A stretch of 22,925 nt of DNA from Hirudo medicinalis (Eukaryota; Annelida; Clitellata; Hirudinida; Hirudinidae). Position numbers and translations under genes: made by a program. Numbering within the stretch: the first letter of the stretch is position 1; each line of letters begins with the position of its first letter. The stretch spans positions 147,379-170,303 of the forward strand of contig MPNW01000701.1 in assembly GCA_011800805.1 (NCBI GenBank), read 5' to 3'. The notes beneath the pieces are model-generated. The model was not told where the DNA came from. It did not search any database and saw only the letters and a program-made list of their open reading frames with translations. This document shows, one piece after another, positions 1 to 11,500 of this stretch.

Positions 1-166
1 TATAATTAATTATAATACATAAATAATATTAGTTATAATTAAAAACCAATTATAATTAATGTATTTACAATAATTTCTTCTTCTACACCAATTCAAACCC
101 ATTTTAGTCTTTTTTGCTTAAAATTGACTAAATCATTAAATAATGTGGGTTAACATTAAATGAAAG

Positions 167-365
167 GGCTACAAGGTTTACTACACGGGCAACCCTGTTG
201 TAACCCCGGTATCTCTGTGGACCCTCCACATCGTCGAGAACAGCCACCTGACCACCCTCACCAATCTGAAGGAAAACCACACCTACACCATCAGCGTGCT
301 CGCATTCACCAGTGTTGGAGATGGCCCCCTGTCAGAGAATGTTCAAGTCTTTACAAGGCCTGGAG
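167..365 (+). CDS. Lar: Lar window exon 1: second half of FN3 domain 2
   Basis: Encodes residues 1-66 (GYKVYYTG... to TRPG). The segment [13 protein letters not shown] is the hallmark end of the second FN domain of LAR proteins. It starts in phase 0 after AG at 165-166 and ends in phase 1 before donor GTCAGT at 366. The acceptor has a poor pyrimidine tract, so the start is the least certain edge. The first half of FN2 must be in an exon left of the window. Confidence 0.85.
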
Positions 366-477
366 GTCAGTGACTATGTGGGCTCAATGGTGGATGTATT
401 GGTGGATGGGCGGGCTGGTGGGTAATTAGACGGATGAATGGATGGATGGGAGGATGGATGGATGGATGGATGGATGG

Positions 478-513
<36 letters not shown>

Positions 514-3500
514 ATGGATGGATGGACGGANGTATTTCTTTCAATTTCCTAAGAACATCAATCCGTCCGTTCGTCCATCCGTCCAACCGTCCGTTTATCC
601 ATCCATCCATCCATCCATCCATCAATTTATTCATAACTGTTCAACTTATCCATCCATAGCATTCGTGTTACTTAAAGCGTTTGATCTCCCAAATATTCTT
701 AATGACCTCTTGATGATGACCTTTCAATGACCCTGGGCAACCGTTTAACAATCTTCTTCGGTTCGATTCCACCCTCCACACACTCATCTCTGGATATCGT
801 TTTTCCAGGCTCTCGGTTGACAGTGATTGGCTAGGGTGCAGTGGTCACGCCTGGACGAACCGAGGTCACGGACCAGCTGAGTGGGATAAATTTTTTCGTC
901 CCTCCGGTCGCTCGAGTACCGTTAAGTTGGTATGGTGGACTCCTTTACGCCTCTCAAATTGGAGCCGGAGACGAACGCTTTGTCTTCGCGTCTCTCTAGA
1001 ATATGTGACTGGAATGACCTGGAATGACCTGGAATGAGTGGATGGATGGATGGATGGATGGATGGATGGATGGATGGGTGGGTGGATGGGTAGATGGATG
1101 GATGGATGGATGGATGGATGGATGGATGGATGGATGGATGGATGGATGGACAGATGAGAGGATGGAAGGTGTTGGAATAGAAATTTGAGACTTAGAGGAA
1201 CACCTTGGAAGCATGGAATTGTTTGCATTTTGTTTGTTGAGAATATACAAAATAAACGGCTAAGAAGGGTAATATTTTAATTGAAATCATGAAAAATAGC
1301 TTAAAATTGTAGGAGATAATAAGATCAATAAGTGAGGAGATTCAGTGCTCCTAATAAAATGATGTCTTTCATTGTGGAATGACTTTCAATTGAATCCTTA
1401 CATGCATTCAGTTATGGACGCAGGGATATTCGACAGTGAGTCATGATGGTGGTGATGATGATGATAATGTTGCCGAAAAAAAATAAATGAATGAATGAAT
1501 TGATGATTTGATAAATCATTTCAATGAATAAATAATAATTTTTAATCAATGATTTTATTTTAAAATTCATCTGCATTTACAGTCAGTCCAGGTAAGAAAT
1601 GTTACAAATTTCCACACACAAACTCCGCAAATGTTTTCTTTTTCATTTTTGTGAAACAATTTTCAAACTGCTCCTGAAATATCGGTAAACATGTGATTGG
1701 TGTTTATTTGAAAACATGACGAAAAGCCATCACGACACGGATGGTCATGCCAATAACACGATCACCAGCAAGAAATGAGCGTCGACATAACTTCATGCTT
1801 GACCGGTCAAGCGTGTCCTTTTATTTCGTCTTTCGTCCAAATTTTCCGCAGAAATAGGAGAATCCTTCAACGGGACTGGAAATAAATGATAAAAAGTCTT
1901 AAATAATTTAAGAGGCAGTAAATGTAATTGGGTCACATATTTTAAGAATCGGAAGACTCAATTGGGTGACACAGTTAATGAGTGGACGTGATTGGTGATT
2001 GTGTTATTGAAGGCATGCGATGCTTGTCGTAGCTCTTATTTCTTTCCATTGTTTTGTTGGTCAACAAACAATGTGGATTGTTTACAAACATATTTCACGG
2101 AACTGGAACTAGCAATTTAGTGAGAACGATGTCTTAATTAAAGAACAATTCTTGTTTAGCGTGATACGGAAGGTGGATTATTTCCAGTGGATGGATTGCA
2201 GCAAATGTTGAAGTAATAACAACGGCTGGATGTCATTAACTACAACGTAATATTGATTAGATAACAAAATGTTTGAAATACAAAGGAACGAAAACAATTA
2301 GCATCACTAAAGGAAATAAACATAAAAGTTCATCTTATCGATATCGATTAACGTATCCACAAAACATAAGACCGACTCAATCAGTTAACATTATTAATGT
2401 AATACCACTGCCAACACATTCCAGTTCCTGACCAACCAACCAACTTCCTCGGCGAGTCAGTTTCTTCGACCTCCATCCACATCCAGTGGGATCGTCCGGC
2501 ATCCAACAACATCGTCCGCTACAAACTCAGATACATGGACTCAAACACGCGATCAAACTTCTCTGTCGACATCGTGCCAGAGAGGCAGGATCAGCGCATC
2601 ATCAGGTACCTGCTCACCGATCTTGCCGCTTCGACCGTCTATCACATGACCTTGTCCGCCGTCTCGGACAAGGGTGAGGGACCCCCAACTACCACTATAC
2701 AACTTCAGACTCATCCTTACGGTAGGTCTTCGAAATCTCTTGTTCTGCTTGTGATCAATTTTATGTTTAACACTCCCTTTTAATTTTTAGTGTTTATTTT
2801 GTTTGAATTAGTTTTTATGCTTATTTCAATTTTATCAGCAACCACTTATGTTTAGTTGTTTGTTTTATTTTCTTCTGCTTCCTCCTCAGTCCTCAAGTCT
2901 TCACCTTCGTTCGTGAGCGCCAAAGCTTTAAACTCGACCTGCGTTGAAGTCACCTGGCTTTTTCCACCATCATCAGCATCATCATTACCATCATTACCAC
3001 CACCGTCGTCATCATCATCATCATCATCTGCCATCGTCGACGGATTCAATCTGTACTTTTCCGAAACCAAAAATTTCGACGACAAATCTCCCCATCGCTC
3101 CCTTAATTTGACTTCTGACCTTCGCTCTGCCACTCTGCATGACCTCAAAAAGTTCACAGCTTACAAGATCTGGGTGGCAGGCTACAACAGAGCCGGAGAG
3201 GGACCCCTCTCTGACGTCATCATTGTAAAAACAGAAGAAGACAGTAAGTCGTCTCAATTGCCACCACCACCATCATCATCATCGTCGTCGTCGTCATCAT
3301 CATCATCGTCGTCGTCGTCGTCGTCATCAGCATCAGCATCATCATCGCCACTGTGACATGAAGCCATAGAAATGGATAGATTAAACCAATTAATAGGACC
3401 CAATGTGTCCTCATTTCATGTTCCAAACAACAGCCTAGGAAAGGTTAGTTGTGATGACGAAGACGACGATGCTGCTGCAGGTGATGATGATGATGATGAC

Positions 3501-4686
3501 GATGACGACGACGACGATGATGATGATGATGATGGTGATGATGACGACGACGATGATGATGATGATGATATGGTCGATAATGGTGATAATGATGTTCAAA
3601 CAGGTAACTATCTCATTTATCTGAGAATGCAAATAAAACGACAAATGTTGACACAAATTCACTCATTAACCAAAATTAGAAAAATTGCGCAAAAAAAAAA
3701 ACGATTTGAAAATGGGGAGCGGAGGAGCAGTGGAATCTTCTGAAGATGATTTGGAGAGATGCTGACCTGGATTGGAGAGGGGGATGCGAGGATTAATTCA
3801 TGGAAGGAGACACGACGATGTTATCCGGGCTTACCTGCGTGATGGTAATGATGATGATGATGATGATGATGACGGCGACGATAATGGTGGTGGTGATGAT
3901 ATCGATGGCGACGTTGGTGATGATGGCGATGATAGTGGTGATGTTGATGATGATTGGGATGGTGGTGATGTTGCTGATGATAGTGATGTTGATGATGATT
4001 GGGATGATGGTGATGTTGGTGGTGGTGGCGATGTTGGTGATGTTGATGATGATGGTGCTGTTGGTGATGATGTTGGTGATGTTGGTGATGATAAAGGTCT
4101 CATTCGAACTCAGCTCCATTAACTCAATAACATCGTCGTCTCCGACAGATATGAATCGTTTTCATCCATCAACACCTTCACTCAACCGGTTCAATGAATG
4201 GATGAATGAATGGATGGATGGATGGATGAATGAGTTAATGAATGAATGAATGAACTAACGAACGAGTGAACGAATGTATGAACGAATGAATGAACGAATG
4301 AACGAATGAATGGATGAATGAATGAATCATTGATGATTGAATTAGTGAATTAGTGTAATGATAGATATATTTATAAAATTTTTAACAAATTAAAAATAAG
4401 CAGCTAATTAACATTTAATGATCATAATTATTACTACGGTGAAGATTAATGAATAATAATAAATTACTTAATTAATAATAAGTAGCAGTAGAACTTTCAT
4501 TCATTCACTCACTCGTTAATTTATTCAATCGTTCATTCATTCATTCACTCATTCATTCATTTGTTTCAACTCCTGCCAATTGTAGACAAAGACCTGGATA
4601 TTATAACGGAATTACTTTAAGGCCATCCCATTGAAGATCATCATCATCATCACCGTCATCATCATCCATCATCATCATCATCACCG

Positions 4687-4718
<32 letters not shown>

Positions 4719-4819
4719 GTCGTCGTCAACGTCACTATCATTGTCACCACTGCCGTCATAGTCATCATCGTCATTATAATCAACATCATTATCATCGTCA
4801 TCTTCAACGTCGTCGTCGG

Positions 4820-4869
<50 letters not shown>

Positions 4870-5509
4870 CCATCATCATCATCACCATCATCGTCGTCGT
4901 CGTCATCGTCATCGTCGTCGTCGTCGTCGTCGTCGGCCGAGCCTCTCCGTCGTGCAGTTAGGCTTGTTTCATTGAGCGGCGTATAAATTTCAATTTCTTT
5001 TCTCAGCGTTTACAGCAGCGATGCACTTTTAATCGCATACATGTTTAATGACGTCACCGTGACGTCATGCTGGGGAATGATGGGATTAGCCGACAGGAGC
5101 CAAAGAGTCAGGACCGTTTATAAATTAATTGTGCGACCGACCAGTTAGACGTGGGTAGGTGGATGGATGGGTGGATGAATGGGTAGGTGGATGGATGGGT
5201 GGATGACGGGTGGATGGATGGGATGGATGGTANGTAATGGCAGTATCTTAACCTAATTTCCTCGGGGCTTAGTCGTTTTGACCTCGTTTGCTCATCTACT
5301 TCACCATCGTCGTCATTAGCAACATAATGAGCGTCATCGTATCGCTCTCATCATCGTTACGGTTTATCGCCGTCACGCCATTATCATCATCATCATCATC
5401 ATCATCATTGTTATCGTCATCGTCATCATCATCATCATCATCGTCGTCGTCGTCGTCGTCGTCATCATCATCATCGTCATCATCGTCGTCGTCATCATCA
5501 TCGTCCTCG

Positions 5510-5574
<65 letters not shown>

Positions 5575-8500
5575 TCCAATATTCTTTCGTGCACCTGCAT
5601 TTATCACAAAAACATCGATGACGACTTCCCAGAGCCTCGACATCAGAATTCACTTTTCGAATTTTGAAGTGATGTAAATTGAAATATTCAAATAATTTCA
5701 TCATTCAATCAATCAATCAATCAATCAATCATTCATTCATTCAATAAATCAATCAACCAATCAATCATTCATTCATTCATTCAATAAATCAATCAACCAA
5801 TCAACCAATCAACCAATCAATCAATCAACCAATCGCTCAGTCAATTAATGAAGGTACAATCGCTTATTGAGATTTCAAATGAATTTTATTGTAGACATTT
5901 TTGAGTTTTCAAGCCTCGTTTGATACATTTATTCAATTATTTTTAAAATATTTAAATATTTAGTCAAAGGATCTTCTTATATTCTCCAAATGTCTTACCT
6001 CAGTTCATTTTAAAATGAAGTTATAAATATTATTTTCCAATTTAATGCGATTATAATGCTTAATAATTTCATCCAAAATTTAGAGAAATATTCTAGTTGA
6101 TCTGTAAATCTCATTTTTAGCAAATATGCGATTACAAATCAAACAGTAAAAATGTCAAATAATCAGAAAAAGCAGGTAAATTAGATGTAAATATAATCGA
6201 ATTGCGTAAAGTCCCAGGTGAACCTAAAAGGGTGAAAGTCGAAGCTTTGAATTCAACTTCCGTTCACCTGGAGTGGAAAGCACCTCAAGATGGCGAACAA
6301 AACGGGGACATCAAGGGATACGTCGTCTTTTACACCGAGGTTTTCAATCGTAATTACAATAATTTAAAATGTTGTTATTTTAAGAATGTTGCATCATTTT
6401 GTGCACTTCATTAGAATTAGAATTGAGTTTTTTTTATGTATTTGAGTTTTCAGAACGAGATTTTATTTCGGCCAGTTCGAATTTCTGGAAATTAATAATT
6501 AAAAATTGTAAGACGCTGTTTATTAATTACATGTTTTTGTTAGACATAAGTTTGTGTGTTTGGGTGATTTAATAAAATCTAAACTGCTACCGAGTTCATG
6601 TAAACTGTTGAATCTTCAAACAAACAAATGGTTTGGAGTTGCATTTCATGTTCTTTGTTTGGCATTCTTTGTAATAGTTTTCTGTTTTTTTTAAGCGGAT
6701 ATGATATTTTTTCATCTTTTTGTTCAACAGAATACTAAAGTTTAAATAATATTACTAACATATATTGCGTAATAAGTATATTAATTACATAAATAATCGA
6801 TGTTTGATTGAATACTTTTAATGGTTAATTTGTTAAATCAATTATTATTTATATCAGTTTTTATTGAATGTACAATTTAAATGATTTTCTCCAATAAGTT
6901 GGACGAAAACGAAGAAGAAAAATTCGAACCAGTGAGATCGGACCCCCTGAGCAGCCACCAAACTGAATTAACAATTGGGGGTCTCTCCCCATCCACTTTG
7001 TATCAGTTCCAAGTTTGTGCTTACACGAGGAAGGGTGATGGAGACAAATCGAAATCAAAAAAAGTGAAAACGAAAGCTGCCGGTTCGTGGAATTTCCTAA
7101 AAAAAGCTACTGATTTTTGTGCGTTTGTGTAAAAATAGTATTTTTAAGTGTGAAAACAAAATGGCTAAAAGATTAGTTTTTGAGGACACAGAGAGCGTCG
7201 CTGCCCAAGAAATTCTTTGAATGGCGTGAAAATTATTTTTTTTTCTGTCCAGGAATTTTCGTTTCATTAATTTTCCAATTTGAATATCACTGACGTGAAT
7301 TAATTAAAATATTGTAATAAAATTATCTTATAAATAATTGCGAAAGTTGTTTCCTTAAGTTCCAAGTCCTCCAAAGGGTTTCACGTTGAGCCTGATGAAG
7401 GAGGAAAACCCAATCGTCTTGGTGACCTGGCAGGACCCCAAATTCAGTCACGGGGTAATTGAAGGTTACTTGGTGGCTTTTGGGGTGAAGGGTGAAAGTC
7501 ACGTGGAAGAACGAAGGTTTAACGGGAACATACACCGCTTCATCACTCCATTTCTGGGTAAACTGCATTTTGTTGAAAATCAGCAACTTATTGACAAATT
7601 CTCTAAGTTACAAATCACAAATATTCCATATATCAAAAATTGCATTTTATTGATTAATGTGAGAATGTTTGAAATTATAATGCTATTCAATTAAAACAAA
7701 CTAATTAAATTCCATTGGCAGAAAAAGGAGCCACTTACGAGTTCAAAATAGCAGCCAAGAATATGGTTGGTTATGGAGAATACGCCACTGAGGTCATCAC
7801 AACCCCCGACGGAAGTAAAAACATTTGTTTTTCGTCATAGTTTCTTATTTTGTTTCACAAACAACTTCAAGTACTTGCGAGATCGCTGGAAGAGATTAAG
7901 TCGAGTGATTCGTGTCCAATTGGAGGCATCAGTTTCTCATTCAACCTCTGAGGATATCGAATGACCCGGGATGAAAATGTGACAACTTTTGATTGAAGCA
8001 ATTCCGTCTTCTCATTAAACTGCTTGAGAGTGGCAGACCAAATTCTTTTTGTTTCGAACATCTTTTGTTTGTGAAAATATTTCGGGGTTGCTTTAATCAT
8101 TTCACGATGGAGTTAACAAGCAATTTTAATGACAAATTAATTCTCAATTGATCAATTATATCAAATAATTTTATTCTATTAAATAATAAACCAGAAAAAT
8201 AGGTGATGAAGTTGTCAGAATGTTGAATATCATAAATTCCTGCCTCACTCAACTGCTCCTTCAATTTTTGATTTGAATTTTGTCAATAATCTGCTTTAAA
8301 CTAATCCGAGATTTATAACCATTAAATTAATGTTGTTGAAACTAAAAATGTAAAATAAAAATGTAAAATAAAAATGTAAACTAAAAATGTAAACTAAAAA
8401 TGTAAACTAAAAATGTAAAACTCTTCAAACAGCTCCATCGGGAGCCCCTCAAAACCTGAGTGCCGTGGTACTGGGGGCTCACACCATCCGCCTTCATTGG

Positions 8501-11500
8501 GATCCTCCGGTGAAGAAACTACGCCACGGTGTCATCCAAATGTACGAGGTGGTTTACTGTGAAAGTGATGACCCGGGGCAGGACGTCATGGTCAACACGA
8601 CTGAAACATCACTCGTTGTCGACAAATTAGAAGCTGATAGAAGCTACACCTTCATCGTCAGAGCTTTCACGAGTGCCGGAGGAAGTCCTTGGACAAACAG
8701 GGTCATCAAGGCCACCTCCAGCATCAGTCAGTTTTGTTTTCTGAAAACATCATGGAAGCAGAAAAATGTGGAAAATATTCCAGAAAACAGAAAAATTATT
8801 CACCGTATTTCATGTTGTTTCAGAAACTGACGAAATAGATGTCTCATCTTTCTAGGCGATGTAATAATTAATAATTAAAAATTAATTGCTGTGTTATTCT
8901 GATAGCATAACAAACCAGCGTGAAGGGACTCATGATTGTAATCCTGTGCTCGAAGACGAGTTTGAACGGTGTCTCGTTCGTCTGGGGATGAGTGTCGATT
9001 ACAATGTTATTTCTAACAGCTTTAAAAACAACAAAATACTTCAAAATTCAGATGCGCTTCCCACTCCCCTGAACATACGTCTGAGACAAACTTCGGCAAC
9101 GTCAATGGAGGTTTCTTGGGATGAACTTCACGGGAAGAGTCCTTTGAATGTTCTCGGTTATCGAATATACTACAGCTCCACTCCGAACGCAAACCTCGAC
9201 AAATGGTCGATCATCGACATTGGACCCGGTACATCTGCCGAGGTTCACGGATTGGATCCGAGCACCACGTACTCGGTGAGGATCAGGGCACGGGGAAGCG
9301 ATGGACGTTTCGGCATCCTCAGCGATCAAGTCGTCTCCAACAGATTGGATTATGGTTGTAATTTCAGAGTGCAACTTCGTCTTCTTATTTCACAATTCTT
9401 ATTTGAAGCGTCAAAATGTCAGGAATAATCTTTTTTAAACTTTCCTTCTTTCCGAGTACAAGATGGACTTTTGTTTCACCTTAAGTAGAAAAAAAATCTA
9501 AAAACTTGCGGACTTAAAATATTTACGTTCGAAAAACTTTTCCAGAAAATCCGGAAGCAGTTTCAGGTTTCTTCGGCAGAACTCAGAACTCCAGGTCCGT
9601 CGTACTCGAGTGGAGACCTCCTCGAAAGCCTGGAGTGTTACGTTACAAGGTCCAATTTGCTCACAAAACAAACACGAATCCATAACTTCGTCAAACAATT
9701 ATTCTCGCGTTTGAGAATTGACAAAACTTTCAAAGTCCAACACAAACATGTCACATGTTGCTTAAAATATCTGAGGCGCTTGAACTTTTTTGAAGGCTAA
9801 TAAAGCCAAGTAATTATTTATAATATCATATAAAATATTCGCATTCATTATGTTGAAGCCTGCAAAATGTTTATCTTTATGACGTAATATCTTTGTAGAG
9901 GTATGGTTGTTGATATTTCAGTATTTTTAGCCCAAATTAAATTCCTGATTGTTAGCTGGAGTACATGGGCGTCAGGAAGACACGTGACTTCAGCGGCATG
10001 GAAGACACGACTGTTGACCCGAGGAAAGAGGTGACCTTGCAGAAAGAAGAACGTTCAAGGTCATTGGATGAGTTAATGTCAAGGACACTTTATACCTTCA
10101 ACATCAGCGCCAGATTCATTGATGGAACTTGGGGACCTCCGACCACCATCCATGTTGAAACTAATTCTGAGGGTGAGTTGAAGTTATTATCAACAAAAGT
10201 TGATGCTTATAATGTTATGTACTTCATTTATGTAGCGCCATATGCATAGCGTCAGAGGCGCTTCTTGTTAACCATTTATGTAGCGCTCCTTCCCAAGGGC
10301 GCTTGCGGCAGTGCAGGCTGGGTTTCGAACACGACACACTACGACTGTTGCTATTACCTCCGTAAGCAGGAACGTAATCCAATTCGACCAATCTGCAAGA
10401 CACTAATAAAATAATAACAATAATAAATATAATATTAATATTATAATAATAATAAATAAGATATTATAAATTATTTATTATATTACTTAAACTTTATAAT
10501 ATAATTAATGCTTCATCATTATCTCGTAATTAACAATATTTCTTTAAACTGAATACCAAACAATTCTTTGCGAGTGAACCTTGGTGACCTCATTTGCACA
10601 CATCCATAGAAACCACACTCGACCCGCCCTCATTCATTCGACCTCTGTCCGATCAAATGGTTTCTCTGAGAGTGAAACCAGCAGCAGATGTGCTTGGGAA
10701 GGTGCTTCAGTACCTGATCTTTGTGGTGCCCACTGAAGTGGCAGAACATACGAGTCCTGAAGAATTCAATATCGAAGAAGTTCGTTAAAAATAATAACAG
10801 TTATAACTATCAATAATTCCAAGCTAATAACAGTTATAATTACTAACAATTATTATTACTATTAGTAGTATTAATATTATTATGTATTAATATTATATGT
10901 TTTTTCCGAAGTACTCAGAAACCACGGTGCAGAGGGGATGGGTTGCAGGTAGGTTTGATGGATCAAACCTTCCCCAGGAGGTTGTCATGGGGGATGGCAG
11001 GAGAACCAATGACTTCTTCAACAGACCCCTTCCTAAGGGACACAATTATGTAGCACTCCTGAGAGCTGTTTTAGGAGACAACGTTGGTGGTTGTTGATGT
11101 TTTCGTGTTACTTATAATTAATAATTATTTGTTAAAATTCACACCCGAAAGAAGTTCAAAGCGTTTAAATAATTATTTTTAAATGTAAACAAACCAAACT
11201 CGAGAAGAAAATATTAGGATGTGAGCGAACGATTTTAATTGGCAGAAGGTGATATCTTCACCTTATTCGAAGCCCTTCTTCACCGACCCTGCCTACCCTC
11301 TGCTCATGGTACCCCACAGGCAGGGTGTGGATCTCCTGTGGATTGTCGCCCCCATTTGTGCTGCTGTTGTCCTCATACTCCTCCTCATCCTCGTCATCAT
11401 CATCGCCAGGTGTGAATGACATTTTTAAATTTTCAGAGGAACGAATGTGATAACAACAACAACAATAACAACAACGACGACGACAATAACAATAATAATA

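Larger units (their letters stand above)
366..2424 (+). other. Intron (w1-w2) with tetranucleotide arrays
   Basis: A 2.06 kb intron. It contains two long GGAT-type arrays, one ATCC array in the opposite sense, a locally GC-richer non-repetitive stretch at about 740-1010, a 16-base perfect palindrome at 1797-1812 and otherwise AT-rich sequence. I see no coding exon between 1170 and 2424. Confidence 0.7.
3244..6211 (+). other. Largest Lar intron (w3-w4), microsatellite-dominated
   Basis: 2.97 kb. It holds, in order, TCA/TCG, GAT/GAC, GAT/GGT, GAAT, ATTC, ATC, GGAT, ATC and ATCA arrays, listed separately. The only sizeable complex-sequence islands are about 3580-3840, 4340-4495, 4940-5150 and 5840-6211. 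Long open frames here are repeats read through and encode only homopolymers. Confidence 0.85.

Noticed and set aside
758..775. tRNA gene
   Set aside because: A B-box-like motif is present but no acceptor stem, A box at the right distance or cloverleaf could be drawn.
3800..4249. Long open frames over microsatellites (also 374-730, 3435-3743, 4601-4975, 5288-5677)
   Set aside because: They encode only homopolymer-like Met, Asp, Ser, His or Ile runs, are open on both strands, and lie inside Lar introns.
6340..6355. Donor GTAATT at 6350 for Lar exon 4
   Set aside because: It leaves phase 1, which cannot join to exon 5 without a stop; GTTTTC at 6340 keeps phase 0 and the LAR alignment.
6858..6898. 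Earlier acceptor for Lar exon 5 (ATCAG at 6857)
   Set aside because: The phase would fit exon 4 ending at 6349 but gives an in-frame TAA at about 6878.
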